In this document: positions 10,551-18,714 of the stretch, one piece after another
Position numbering within the stretch: position 1 is the stretch's first letter
How the letters are laid out: every line of letters begins with the position of its first letter
Source of the DNA: Aurantimicrobium photophilum
Lineage (GTDB): Bacteria; Actinomycetota; Actinomycetes; Actinomycetales; Microbacteriaceae
DNA: 64,000 nt
Reading direction: 5' to 3'
Assembly (NCBI RefSeq): GCF_003194085.1
Contig: NZ_CP023994.1
Span: forward strand, 1,550,001 to 1,614,000
Notes under the pieces: generated by a model
Seen by the model: only the letters and a program-made list of their open reading frames with translations
The model's database searches: none
What the model was told of the DNA's origin: nothing
Made by a program: the position numbers and the translations under genes

Positions 10551-11485
10551 ACAATCGCATTCTTCACGCGCAGCCTGGCTCCTAGCCGGCTGCGCGTGTG
10601 CGTTAACGGCACAGCAGTTCCCCAGAGATTTGCCGTCAGCGCCCCGGCAGAAACCAAAACCAAGCAGATCACGGTGATCATTGAAGGGGTTTCACCCAAA
10701 AGGGGAATGGCACCCAACGTTGTGAGCACGGGACTGACGCTTCCCATCAGTGCCGCGCGACTGGCACCGAGGTTCGTGATGGCGAATGAATACAGCAGCG
10801 TAGAAATGATCCCAATAACAACACCTTGGAGCACTGCGTAGGTCAACATCTCTGAGAGGACTGCACCGCCGGTGAAGAGGGTCGTGTGAAGCAGTCCCGT
10901 TTCGATGAAGACGCCAGACATCACACTGGAAGGCACTGCCAACAAGACAACAATGTCGAGTGGTCGATAACTCGTTTTAGAAACCGCCAAAACATAGAGA
11001 GACCACAGTGCTCCGGCCGTGAGAAGCAATCCCACTCCCGCAAGATGTGCAGCTCCGCTACCCTGCATCGCCACGACGACCCCCGCCGCAATACACGCTA
11101 TGCCGAACCACCTGGCCGTGGCGAAATGCGTGCCGAGAACTGCCCCGAAGATCGTAATAAAGACCGGGATCGTTCCGGGTGGAATTGTTCCCACCAGTGC
11201 AGCAGAAGTCGCCGCGCCTCCTAGCTGAACCAGCATGAGGAAGGGGAACCCGCCACCGATGGCAATGAGCACTGTCCAGTACCAGGGCTGGCGACGCATG
11301 ATGCGGATTGTCTTCGGAATGACCGGGATGAGGAGGAGTGAGGGAACGCCGAACCTCAACAGGGCAACATCTCCCGGAGTGAGAGACGTATTGCCAGCAG
11401 CACGAATGCTCAAGGCAAAAGTTGACCAAATGAGAACTACCGCCCCCATTGCGAGATATCCCCACTTCATCCGTGTTGTCTTCAT
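10547..11485 (-). CDS. EamA-family (DMT) membrane exporter
   Basis: 312 residues, ten hydrophobic helices in two EamA repeats (about 5-140 and 150-290), with the helix-1 motif [12 protein letters not shown] and GETPS before helix 9, both typical of DMT exporters. Substrate unknown; the divergent Lrp/AsnC gene 90 bases away suggests an amino acid. ATG 11485 is preceded by TAGCGT and 6 bases, a leaderless arrangement. Confidence 0.85.
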   Translation of the reverse strand: MKTTRMKWGYLAMGAVVLIWSTFALSIRAAGNTSLTPGDVALLRFGVPSLLLIPVIPKTIRIMRRQPWYWTVLIAIGGGFPFLMLVQLGGAATSAALVGTIPPGTIPVFITIFGAVLGTHFATARWFGIACIAAGVVVAMQGSGAAHLAGVGLLLTAGALWSLYVLAVSKTSYRPLDIVVLLAVPSSVMSGVFIETGLLHTTLFTGGAVLSEMLTYAVLQGVVIGIISTLLYSFAITNLGASRAALMGSVSPVLTTLGAIPLLGETPSMITVICLVLVSAGALTANLWGTAVPLTHTRSRLGARLRVKNAIV

Positions 11486-11491
11486 GCCTCA

Positions 11492-11497
11492 ACGCTA
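11492..11497 (-). promoter_or_regulatory. -10 box TAGCGT, leaderless EamA promoter
   Basis: On the minus strand TAGCGT is followed by TGAGGC and then the ATG at 11485, giving the 6-base spacing repeated at several genes in this window. Confidence 0.5.
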
Positions 11498-11518
11498 AGC
11501 AAAAACGCGAAGCAGGCG

Positions 11519-11547
11519 ATTGCCATTTATCGCGCAACAGAGGCAAT
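11519..11547. promoter_or_regulatory. Possible Lrp operator between EamA and lrp
   Basis: Inverted ATTGCC (11519-11524) and GGCAAT (11542-11547) flank 17 bases in the 90-base divergent gap. Lrp/AsnC proteins often bind such AT-rich palindromes at their own promoters. This is a positional inference. Confidence 0.35.
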
Positions 11548-11575
11548 TTAAGCAATAATCTGCCAATATATCTTT

Positions 11576-12031
11576 ATGGACAGCATAGATAAGCAGATTT
11601 TGTGGGAACTTCAGCTAGATGGCCGCTTGAGCAACCAAGATCTTGCAGACCGGGTTGGGCTTTCCCCCTCGCCTTGCTTACGCCGCGTAAGACAGCTCGA
11701 AGAAAGTGGTGTCATCACCGGATACACCGCACGCATTAGTTCCCGTGCAGTAGATCTCGACGTGACGGCCTTTGTCCGCATCACAATGAATTCACACAGT
11801 GCAGATGTTGTTGCTGATTTGGAAGAGCGCATCCGCGGCGTTGCCCGCATCGTTGAGGCATATCTAATGTCAGGCGGTGCCGATTATCTGCTCAAAGTGA
11901 TGGTGAAAGACCTCACCGAGTTTGAAGAATTCATTCGGGACGATGTCCGAACTCTGCCGGGAATTGCGTCGATAGAAACATCCTTCGCATTCGGAGTGAC
12001 AAAATCTCCCACTCCCCTGCCCGTGAACTAG
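11576..12031 (+). CDS. Lrp/AsnC-family regulator
   Basis: 151 residues. The N-terminal helix-turn-helix (DKQILWELQLDGRLSNQDLADRVGLSPSPCLRRVRQLEESG, residues 4-45) is an almost canonical Lrp domain, followed by the RAM ligand-binding domain (about 60-145) ending TSFAFGVTK. It probably senses an amino acid and controls the divergent EamA exporter. Its stop is immediately adjacent to the stop of the convergent esterase, with no room for a terminator. Confidence 0.92.
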   Translation: MDSIDKQILWELQLDGRLSNQDLADRVGLSPSPCLRRVRQLEESGVITGYTARISSRAVDLDVTAFVRITMNSHSADVVADLEERIRGVARIVEAYLMSGGADYLLKVMVKDLTEFEEFIRDDVRTLPGIASIETSFAFGVTKSPTPLPVN

Positions 12032-13612
12032 TTACTTAAACCCAAGGACTTCTTCGCCCCAGGCTTTACGAATGTCACCATCAGGGTCATTCTCAATGGT
12101 GTCGGTGCCATTGATAATCAGGGTGCTTCGCGTCTTCTCGTCATAACGTGGCCAAGCAAGATCCTGTCCCGTTTCTGAATCCACCGTCACGGGGTCAGCT
12201 GTTCGGGCGAAGCTCAACCAGCGCGCCATCATGCGGCGTGAAATCTGCTTGGCTTCCTTGAGCCCGCCCAAACGGAACTGCAGTGCCTTCTTTTCTGAGA
12301 GCTTGTCGGGCAAAGTGCCAAAGACGTAAGGAAGTTCGGTTGCATGGCTTGCACCGATTCCCAGCAACTTCATCAGGGGTGGTGCCTGGTCGAAGCGATA
12401 CATCCAAGTGGGTGCCACCTTGGAATGTGCTTCGGCCACCCAAATGGAAGGCATGCGGAAACCCGCATCGCGGGCAATTTCCATGCCTCCCTTTTGCTTG
12501 GGGAAATCCGGATACTCGGCGATGATGCCGGGCTCGAGATCTTTGAGCTTGGGGTTATCTTTGGCAACAAGCTCAAACATTTCATTGATGGAAGATTCAC
12601 TGATGGGCATCAGAGGTGACTTCATCATCTTGAAGAGGGCTGCCTCGTCATGGTTGGTTCCAATAATCAGCGGAACCTTAATCTGCTTGCCGGCGCGGAA
12701 TGCCGCAACCGGATAACCCGGAATTAAGTCGCCATCCACAATGGGCGCAAAGGCCACGGTGCCCGGCCAGGTGGTGGCCACGTAGTCAAGTAGGTGCGTG
12801 GTTTGCTGAGCCAGTGTCACCGCGTCTATTTCACGCAGGCGCTGAGCTGCATCTTTCGCCTCAACCCCGATGAGGTCGAGGTATGCCTTCGCGACAAGAG
12901 CCGCACGCTCTGGCTTGTACACACTCGTTGCTGGAGAGCTCTCAGCAATAGCGCGGTGGAAGAGCCCTTCCGCCGAGGGCATGGTCATCAATGTGGTGAC
13001 ACAACCCGCCCCGGCAGATTCACCAAAGATGGTGACATCGTCGGGGTTGCCACCGAAGGCAGCAATGTTCTCTTTGACCCAGTTCAGGGCAAGCAGAATG
13101 TCGCGCATGCCCAGGTTGGAATCGAACGGATCTGCAGGATCACTGAACGAGGTGAAGTCGAGGAAACCCAGAGCACCAAGGCGGTAGTTGATGGTGACAA
13201 CAATAACGTCACCAGTTTCGGCGAGCGCACGTCCGTTATAGACAGGCTGGGCAGAGAAGCCGATGAAATAGGCTCCGCCGTGAATCCAGAACATCACGGG
13301 ACGCTGTCGAGTGTCACCTTCGGCGCGGGGCGGAGCCCACACGTTGAGGTTGAGGCAGTCTTCGTTGATCTCGACGCCCACAGGAAGTGGAATGACCTTG
13401 GTGGGTTCTTGAGGAGCTGCGCTGCCGAACTCCAGAGCGTCTCGCACACCAGTCCATGGCTGAACAGGAAGCGGGGCCTTCAGTCGCAGTTCTCCCACAG
13501 GAGGGGTGGCATAGGGAATGCCGAGCCAGCGGTGAGCATTGCCATCGCGGGATCCGCGAACAATGCCTGCCGTGGTGGGAACGAGAAGGGTTGGGTCTGC
13601 GAATGCGTCCAT
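12032..13612 (-). CDS. Type B carboxylesterase
   Basis: 526 residues, alpha/beta hydrolase of the carboxylesterase/para-nitrobenzyl esterase family. Visible motifs: GIPYATPPVGELRL (31-44), EDCLNLNVWAP (84-94), oxyanion HGGAYF (111-116), nucleophile GESAG with Ser199, and a late His in GASHATELPYVF. No signal peptide, so it is probably cytoplasmic. It should hydrolyse carboxylic esters; the natural substrate is unknown. It follows another alpha/beta hydrolase by 4 bases and is probably cotranscribed with it. Confidence 0.92.
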   Translation of the reverse strand: MDAFADPTLLVPTTAGIVRGSRDGNAHRWLGIPYATPPVGELRLKAPLPVQPWTGVRDALEFGSAAPQEPTKVIPLPVGVEINEDCLNLNVWAPPRAEGDTRQRPVMFWIHGGAYFIGFSAQPVYNGRALAETGDVIVVTINYRLGALGFLDFTSFSDPADPFDSNLGMRDILLALNWVKENIAAFGGNPDDVTIFGESAGAGCVTTLMTMPSAEGLFHRAIAESSPATSVYKPERAALVAKAYLDLIGVEAKDAAQRLREIDAVTLAQQTTHLLDYVATTWPGTVAFAPIVDGDLIPGYPVAAFRAGKQIKVPLIIGTNHDEAALFKMMKSPLMPISESSINEMFELVAKDNPKLKDLEPGIIAEYPDFPKQKGGMEIARDAGFRMPSIWVAEAHSKVAPTWMYRFDQAPPLMKLLGIGASHATELPYVFGTLPDKLSEKKALQFRLGGLKEAKQISRRMMARWLSFARTADPVTVDSETGQDLAWPRYDEKTRSTLIINGTDTIENDPDGDIRKAWGEEVLGFK

Positions 13613-13616
13613 AGTT

Positions 13617-14645
13617 CTAAAGGTATGCCTTAAGCCAGCGAGTCAGTTCATCGAATGCATGATTGCGCACCGGGCGCGCAGAAAGCACCACGTCGTGCAT
13701 GGCGTTCTCAATCCGTGAAAGAGTGACGAGCTTGCCTAGTTGATGCACACGTGCCGCCACGATGTTCACATCAATGGCGACATCTGCTTTCATCATGTCC
13801 GGACTCCATCTGGGCACGAGCAGGCTTCTGGTGGAAAGCCACGTGAACACGGGCACAGGAATATCCAGTCCAGCAGCAACCTGTGCATGACCAGTCAATA
13901 TGGCATTGAGCCAGGCGGGACGAACGGGGAATCCATGCTCAGGGCGCCAGTCGTAGTTGAACTCCCATTCGCCGTCTTTGTTCTTATCCACCGTGCGGGA
14001 GTAAAAACCAAAGTCAATGCTGGGCATCTTGGACTTGGGGTTAATCTTTGTTCCTGCGCGAAGCACGGGCGCCACCAGTGCACGCGCTGCAGCAGTGAGT
14101 TGATACTCCAACCAGGGGCTGTTGAGCACGACGGCATCAGCCCGGTCGGGGTAGCGGTTTGCCCACAGGCTAAAGATGAGTCCGCCAGTGGAATGGCCCA
14201 TCACAACGAGCTTGCGACCTTCCAAAGCTTTGTCGTTGGCGCCTGACTTCTTGGAGCCGTGGCCCATCACTTCGAGCGCTGCCTCGATGTCTTCGTCGTA
14301 GTCAGCAAGGTTTTCAATGAAACCCTCGGACTGGCCGGGACGAATACTGCGGCCGTATTTGCGCAAATCGAGGGCATAAAACTGTGCGCCCTGAGAGCGC
14401 CAGTAGTCGGCCAAGTTCTTTTGGAAGAAATAGTCAGACCAACCATGGATGTACAGCACATCAGTGTTGGCGGCAACCTGAGCGGATCGCCCGAGAAGTC
14501 TGTCGAGAAAGCCGGGCTGCTGTGGAGCTGGAGCTTTCACAATCGTGGCAACAACGGGTCCTTCAGAATCTGGAGTGAGCTCCAGCGTTGCTTGAACGAA
14601 GCCGTCACCGAGGACGTCTTCTTTCCACGTCACTGTCTTTTCCAC
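13617..14645 (-). CDS. Alpha/beta hydrolase (S33/lysophospholipase-like)
   Basis: 342 residues. The oxyanion region LYIHGWSDYFF (64-74), the nucleophile elbow GHSTGG with Ser152, and a late His in ENAMHDVVLS form a catalytic triad pattern of monoacylglycerol-lipase-like hydrolases. No export signal. GTG start at 14645, without a strong ribosome site; GAGAAT lies 6 bases before it and could be a -10 box. First gene of a two-hydrolase unit with the type B esterase; together they may handle a lipid or ester substrate. Confidence 0.85.
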   Translation of the reverse strand: MEKTVTWKEDVLGDGFVQATLELTPDSEGPVVATIVKAPAPQQPGFLDRLLGRSAQVAANTDVLYIHGWSDYFFQKNLADYWRSQGAQFYALDLRKYGRSIRPGQSEGFIENLADYDEDIEAALEVMGHGSKKSGANDKALEGRKLVVMGHSTGGLIFSLWANRYPDRADAVVLNSPWLEYQLTAAARALVAPVLRAGTKINPKSKMPSIDFGFYSRTVDKNKDGEWEFNYDWRPEHGFPVRPAWLNAILTGHAQVAAGLDIPVPVFTWLSTRSLLVPRWSPDMMKADVAIDVNIVAARVHQLGKLVTLSRIENAMHDVVLSARPVRNHAFDELTRWLKAYL

Positions 14646-14696
14646 AATCCCATTCTCACCTACGAAAGATGTTGTGTGTATGTGAATTAGCTTCGG

Positions 14697-15077
14697 CTAA
14701 CGGGGGGAGTTTGTCCACTCTGCGAGCTGTTGAGCAATTTCTTTGTATTTGGCTTCGCCAGAAGCAACTTTGATTGTGAACTCATACGCTTGATCATTAG
14801 TGATTCTGAGCGGGACAGCATTCATTTCATAGAACAGCGAAACTGCAGCAAGACCTAATCTTTTATTGCCGTCTACAAGTGGATGATTGCCCACAATCGA
14901 TTCCATCAATGCTGCTGCCTTATCGGCCAGCATCGGATAAGACTCAGTCCCGAAAACAACTGACTGTGGGCGCATCGCAGCTGAATCGAGTAGACCCATA
15001 TCTCTCACATCGAGAACTCCGATACGCGCCGCAAGATGAAGTAAGTCCTCGGTACTGAGGTATATAACTTCGATCAT
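14697..15077 (-). CDS. doc: Doc-family (Fic fold) toxin
   Basis: 126 residues matching death-on-curing toxins, with the Fic motif HPLVDGNKR (residues 65-73; the usual Phe is Leu). Doc toxins phosphorylate EF-Tu and stop translation until neutralised by their antitoxin (family knowledge). ATG overlaps the stop of the upstream antitoxin by 4 bases (ATGA), so the two are coupled. The order antitoxin then toxin is the classical one. Confidence 0.88.
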   Translation of the reverse strand: MIEVIYLSTEDLLHLAARIGVLDVRDMGLLDSAAMRPQSVVFGTESYPMLADKAAALMESIVGNHPLVDGNKRLGLAAVSLFYEMNAVPLRITNDQAYEFTIKVASGEAKYKEIAQQLAEWTNSPR

Positions 15078-15277
15078 TTACCAAGACGCTCAAGCGCGTC
15101 GGCATAACGGTCCAAAACAATGTCGATTGCAGAATCCAGCTTTGCCCTGTGAACACGACGCGAGTAGGCCTCATCAATTGCCATCACAACAGCCTGCTGT
15201 TTACTCACACCTTCGCGCTCGGAAAGTGCCGCTAGATGCGCTTCTTGCTCGTCTGTCAGACGCAATGTCATTGCCAT
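15074..15277 (-). CDS. Antitoxin of the Doc pair (ribbon-helix-helix-like)
   Basis: 67 residues from ATG 15277: MAMTLRLTDEQEAHLAALSEREG resembles an N-terminal ribbon-helix-helix strand and helix, followed by a charged helical tail that would wrap the toxin. A longer frame reaches a start at 15322, but that would put the palindromic operator inside the coding region, so the shorter form is preferred. The -10 box TATCAT lies 6 bases before this ATG, implying a leaderless transcript. Repression of its own operon by the antitoxin-toxin complex is expected. Confidence 0.8.
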   Translation of the reverse strand: MAMTLRLTDEQEAHLAALSEREGVSKQQAVVMAIDEAYSRRVHRAKLDSAIDIVLDRYADALERLGK

Positions 15278-15284
15278 GAGAAAA

Positions 15285-15303
15285 TGATACCACTTTGGTA
15301 TCA
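15285..15303 (-). promoter_or_regulatory. Palindromic operator of the doc toxin-antitoxin operon
   Basis: Perfect inverted repeat TGATACCA-N3-TGGTATCA, 7 bases upstream of the antitoxin ATG. Its arm nearest the gene overlaps the -10 box TATCAT (15284-15289 on the minus strand), so binding would block the promoter, as in autoregulated toxin-antitoxin operons. Confidence 0.75.
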
Positions 15304-15374
15304 AATTATCATAACGCTCCAAACGAAGAGGTCGTAGGCTGGTGAAGTTCGCTTACGTATAGATGGAGACATCG

Positions 15375-16697
15375 ATGTCCGATTCACCCCTACTTCACCC
15401 TGCAGACAACGCATCAGTCCGCGAAGCAGACACCAGCAACGTCTTCCACTCCTGGTCAGCACAGGGCACTCTTGCCCCCTTTGTGATTGCCAGCGGAAAG
15501 GGTGCGCGCATCTGGGACTATGAAGGCAATACCTACCTCGACTTCTCTTCGATGTTGGTCAATGTCAACATAGGCCACCAGCACCCCAAGGTGATTGAGG
15601 CCATCAAGGCGCAAGCTGATGTGCTGACCACCGTGGCACCAGCTCACGCCAACAACATGCGTGCTCTCGCTGCGCAGAAGATCCTCTCCCACGCTCCTGC
15701 TGGTTTCGAGAAGGTGTTCTTCACCAACGGTGGTGCTGATGCCAACGAGAACGCTATCCGCATGGCTCGTCTGCACACCGGCCGTGACAAGGTCATCTCG
15801 TTCTACCGCTCGTATCACGGCAACACTGGTGCTGCGATTGTGTCCACTGGTGACTGGCGCCGTATTCCGAACGAATACTCACGCGGTCACAAGCACGTCT
15901 TTGGCCCCTATCTCTACCGCTCCGAATACTGGGCAACCACCCCAGAACAAGAATCAGAGCGCGCACTGCACTTCCTCGAGCGCACCATTCAAGCAGAAGG
16001 CCCTGCAAGCATTGCTGCCTTCCTGATTGAATCCGTTCCAGGCACAGCAGGCATTCTCACTCCCCCACCTGGCTACCTCAAGGGTGTTCGTGCCCTGGCT
16101 GATAAGTACGGCATTGTTCTCATCTTGGATGAGGTCATGGCTGGCTTTGGTCGCACTGGTGAATGGTTCGCCTTCAACGCCTTCGATGTGGTTCCTGACC
16201 TCATCACTTTCGCCAAGGGTGTCAACTCCGGTTACATCCCCGCCGGTGGTGTGATCATCAACAATGAGATTGCTCACGCCTTCGACGAGCGCGTCTTCCC
16301 CGGTGGACTTACATACTCTGGCCACCCTCTGGCCATGGCGAGCATCGTGGCCACGATTGAAGCCATGGAAGAAGAGAAGGTCGTCGAGAACTCCAAGCAC
16401 ATCGGTGCGACCGTTCTTGGACCAGGCCTCAACGCACTCAAGGACAAGCACAGCGTCATTGGAGATGTTCGAGGTTCAGGTGTGTTCTGGGCCGTAGAGT
16501 TCGTCACCAACCGCGACACTAAAGAACCCGTTGACGCTGCCTGGATGGGCAAGCTCAAGGCTGCTCTGCTTGCTCACAAGCTCTTGCCCTTCATGGCAGA
16601 TAACCGACTCCACGTTGTGCCACCCTGCGTGGTCACCGAAGACGAAGCTCGTGAAGGTCTTGCCATCATTGATGCAGTTCTCACAGAGCTGAGCTAA
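15375..16697 (+). CDS. Class III aminotransferase (PLP)
   Basis: 440 residues. Motifs in order: FFTNGGADANENAIRMARLHTG (cofactor phosphate region), YRSYHGNT, ILDEVMAGFGRTG, and the PLP Lys in TFAKGVNSGY near residue 281, all diagnostic of class III (omega) aminotransferases. It would move an amino group from an omega-amine or amino acid to pyruvate or 2-oxoglutarate; the substrate cannot be read from the sequence. ATG 15375 is chosen because GGAG lies 6 bases upstream; ATG 15363 lies before that site. Single gene, cytoplasmic. Confidence 0.9.
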   Translation: MSDSPLLHPADNASVREADTSNVFHSWSAQGTLAPFVIASGKGARIWDYEGNTYLDFSSMLVNVNIGHQHPKVIEAIKAQADVLTTVAPAHANNMRALAAQKILSHAPAGFEKVFFTNGGADANENAIRMARLHTGRDKVISFYRSYHGNTGAAIVSTGDWRRIPNEYSRGHKHVFGPYLYRSEYWATTPEQESERALHFLERTIQAEGPASIAAFLIESVPGTAGILTPPPGYLKGVRALADKYGIVLILDEVMAGFGRTGEWFAFNAFDVVPDLITFAKGVNSGYIPAGGVIINNEIAHAFDERVFPGGLTYSGHPLAMASIVATIEAMEEEKVVENSKHIGATVLGPGLNALKDKHSVIGDVRGSGVFWAVEFVTNRDTKEPVDAAWMGKLKAALLAHKLLPFMADNRLHVVPPCVVTEDEAREGLAIIDAVLTELS

Positions 16698-16716
16698 CTA
16701 CTCTCAAGGAATCGTG

Positions 16717-17160
16717 ATGGGTGTTCGCTACACAACCGAGATTCTCGGCGAAGGAAACCACGCTTCACTTTTGATTCCAGACTGGGTACTCGCCGAGTTG
16801 GGAACCAATAAACGCGCCCCCGTGAAAGTTACCATCAATAGCCACACTTACCGAAGCACGGCAGTTGGTGTGGCCGGAGAATGCAGAGTGGTCTTTCCTC
16901 TGAAAGAACGAACAGCAGCGGGTGTTTCTTCTGGGGAAACAGTGACCGTCGATCTCGAGCTTGATGCCGGATACCGAGAAGTTGATATTCCACCAGAGCT
17001 AGCTTCTGCTCTAGAACAGCACAACCTCACCGAAGTGTTCACCAAGTTGAGCTACTCTCATCGACGCGAATACGCGAGATCTGTTTCGGAAGCTAAGGCC
17101 CCAGAAACCAAAGAACGTCGTGTGCACAAAGCAATCGAGAAAATCACGGACTTGGCATAA
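16717..17160 (+). CDS. YdeI/OmpD-associated-like protein (DUF1905 type)
   Basis: 147 residues: an N-terminal DUF1905-like barrel (YTTEILGEGNHASLLIPDWVLAELG, residues 4-28) and a C-terminal YdeI helical segment (FTKLSYSHRREYARSVSEAK). Function unknown; relatives are annotated as bacteriocin-protection or OmpD-associated proteins. ATG 16717 has AAGGA 6 bases upstream and is preferred to the GTG just before it. The last base of its TAA stop is also the outermost base of the IS30 inverted repeat, so the element abuts the stop exactly and may have altered the C-terminus. Confidence 0.75.
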   Translation: MGVRYTTEILGEGNHASLLIPDWVLAELGTNKRAPVKVTINSHTYRSTAVGVAGECRVVFPLKERTAAGVSSGETVTVDLELDAGYREVDIPPELASALEQHNLTEVFTKLSYSHRREYARSVSEAKAPETKERRVHKAIEKITDLA

Positions 17161-17203
17161 AGAAGCCCCCTCCAGACTTGGGTTCTAATGGTCGTTGCAA
17201 CAC
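17160..17203. repeat. IS30 left terminal inverted repeat
   Basis: Composite end: outer AAGAAGCCCCCTCC (17160-17173), a 16-base variable spacer, and inner GGTCGTTGCAACAC (17190-17203). Both blocks pair perfectly with 18656-18699. The two-block form suggests two transposase contact sites. Confidence 0.9.
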
Positions 17204-17230
17204 TCCATCTTTTTGGAGGTTGCAACGACC

Positions 17231-18646
17231 ATGTCTTTTACCCCGCCACCCACAGGTTCCCGAAGGCGTTATTCCCAGGCTGAGAAGGCCGCATTTTTTG
17301 AGGCTTTTGAGCGTTTAGGAAATGCTAGAGCTGCCGCTAGGGAGTTAGATTTACCTTTCCTCACCAGCTATCAGTGGCTTGTTGCTGCAGGTGTTGATGT
17401 TGGTGCGCCGCGTCGTCAACGCCACAGCCGTGTCCGTGAGCACTATTTCAGTTTGCGTGCTGCGGGCGTTCACCGATCGGATGCGGCCAAGCAGGCGGGT
17501 GTTCATATTCGTACTGCCCAAGATTGGGACAGAGGGATAGTGAAGAAAATCCATTCACGCATCTATCCTGATGGCCGTGTTATCGACTACAACAAGAGTG
17601 TGAATGTTCAAGAGCGACTTGTTAGCGGTGTTCGTGTTTCTGCTCTGGAGCAGGTTCTGGATCCGAGGTTTCTCTCACTTGCTGAGCGGGAAAAGATTCG
17701 TGGGCTTCAGTCGCAGGGGGTGAGTGTTCGTTCCATGGCCACAGCGTTGGGCAGGGCTGCTTCGAGTATTAGTCGGGAGCTCAAACGCAATAGTGTCGAG
17801 GGTGTTTATGAGCCTTATGCGGCTCATCGGGTTTCTGTTATGCGCAGGCCGAGGCCGAAAACTCGTAAGATTTTGACTCAGCCGGCTTTGCAGGTGTTTG
17901 TTCAAGAGGGATTAGATAATCAGTGGTCTCCGGAGCAGATTTCCAACACGCTGGTTAAAGAGTTTCCCGGCAGTCAGGAGATGCGAGTGTCACCGGAGAC
18001 GATTTATCAAACCCTGTATTTGCAGGCTCGTGGTGGTTTGAAGAAAGAGATCCAGGCGGCTCTTCGCACGGGTCGCACCAGGCGCAAACCCCACAACACG
18101 GGGTTGGAAAGACAGCCTCGGTTTGTTGATCCGATGGTGATGATTTCTGAACGTCCTGCCGAGATCGAAGACAGGGCCGTTCCAGGACATTGGGAAGGTG
18201 ATCTGATTGTTGGCACGCAAAACAGGTCAGCTATTGCGACGTTGGTGGAGCGCAGCACACGGTTTGTGATGCTTGCACACCTTCCCGGTGATCACACGGC
18301 AGAAACTGTTCGCGATGCACTAATCACAACGATGCAGACCCTGCCTGAGCATTTGCGGGGGTCGTTGACTTGGGATCAAGGCGTTGAAATGGCCAGGCAT
18401 AAAGAATTCAGTATCGCCACAGACATGCCTGTCTATTTCTGTGATCCAGCAAGTCCTTGGCAACGCGGATCAAACGAGAACACCAACGGACTCCTCAGAC
18501 AGTATTTCCCCAAGGGAACTGACCTGTCAGTGTTCGGTCCTGAAGACCTTGAAAGAGTCGCCCTGCAACTCAACGGCCGGCCAAGAAAAACACTCGGCTG
18601 GAAAAATCCAGCCGAGTGTTTAAGAGACCTACTAGTGTCGAACTAA
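17231..18646 (+). CDS. IS30-family transposase
   Basis: 471 residues from ATG 17231; the frame opens at 17195 but that segment lies inside or next to the terminal repeat. N-terminal helix-turn-helix regions (about 15-60 and 145-185; SVRSMATALGRAASSISREL is the conserved IS30 HTH) precede a DDE catalytic domain. Catalytic residues: first Asp in GHWEGDLIVG, second Asp in LTWDQG, and Glu in SPWQRGSNENTNGLLRQYFP. The C-terminal RPRKTLGWKNPAE block is typical of the family. No frameshift or stop interrupts it, so it may be active. A minus-strand terminator is embedded in its last codons. Confidence 0.95.
   Translation: MSFTPPPTGSRRRYSQAEKAAFFEAFERLGNARAAARELDLPFLTSYQWLVAAGVDVGAPRRQRHSRVREHYFSLRAAGVHRSDAAKQAGVHIRTAQDWDRGIVKKIHSRIYPDGRVIDYNKSVNVQERLVSGVRVSALEQVLDPRFLSLAEREKIRGLQSQGVSVRSMATALGRAASSISRELKRNSVEGVYEPYAAHRVSVMRRPRPKTRKILTQPALQVFVQEGLDNQWSPEQISNTLVKEFPGSQEMRVSPETIYQTLYLQARGGLKKEIQAALRTGRTRRKPHNTGLERQPRFVDPMVMISERPAEIEDRAVPGHWEGDLIVGTQNRSAIATLVERSTRFVMLAHLPGDHTAETVRDALITTMQTLPEHLRGSLTWDQGVEMARHKEFSIATDMPVYFCDPASPWQRGSNENTNGLLRQYFPKGTDLSVFGPEDLERVALQLNGRPRKTLGWKNPAECLRDLLVSN
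18584..18621 (-). terminator. Minus-strand terminator inside transposase 3' end
   Basis: A perfect 14-bp stem (AAACACTCGGCTGG with CCAGCCGAGTGTTT, 6-base loop) at 18588-18621 is followed on the minus strand by TTTTTCTT. It is oriented to stop transcription entering the element from its right flank, here from the pst operon, while encoding transposase residues on the plus strand. Confidence 0.75.
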
Positions 18647-18655
18647 ATCACGCCA

Positions 18656-18699
18656 GTGTTGCAACGACCAATTGAATTCGCCAGAGGAGGGGGCTTCTT
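18656..18699. repeat. IS30 right terminal inverted repeat
   Basis: Mirror of the left end: inner GTGTTGCAACGACC (18656-18669), a 16-base spacer, and outer GGAGGGGGCTTCTT (18686-18699). Spacing is identical to the left end. Confidence 0.9.
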
Positions 18700-18714
18700 G
18701 TGTGAGTTGAGTGG

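Larger units (their letters stand above)
17160..18699 (+). mobile_element. Complete IS30-family insertion sequence
   Basis: About 1.54 kb, bounded by matching ends and carrying one intact transposase gene. The ends share a perfect outer 14 bp (AAGAAGCCCCCTCC) and a perfect inner 14 bp (GGTCGTTGCAACAC) separated by 16 poorly matched bases on both sides. The 2-3 bases flanking the ends do not match, so no target duplication is visible. It sits between the tail-to-tail YdeI-like and pstB genes, with only 15 bases to the pstB stop. Confidence 0.9.

Noticed and set aside
15278-15322. Longer antitoxin start at 15322
   Set aside because: Would place the perfect operator palindrome and the -10 box inside the coding sequence.
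16698-18714. IS30 insertion disrupting pstB
   Set aside because: The pstB frame is complete with its own stop at 18715; the element lies just outside it.
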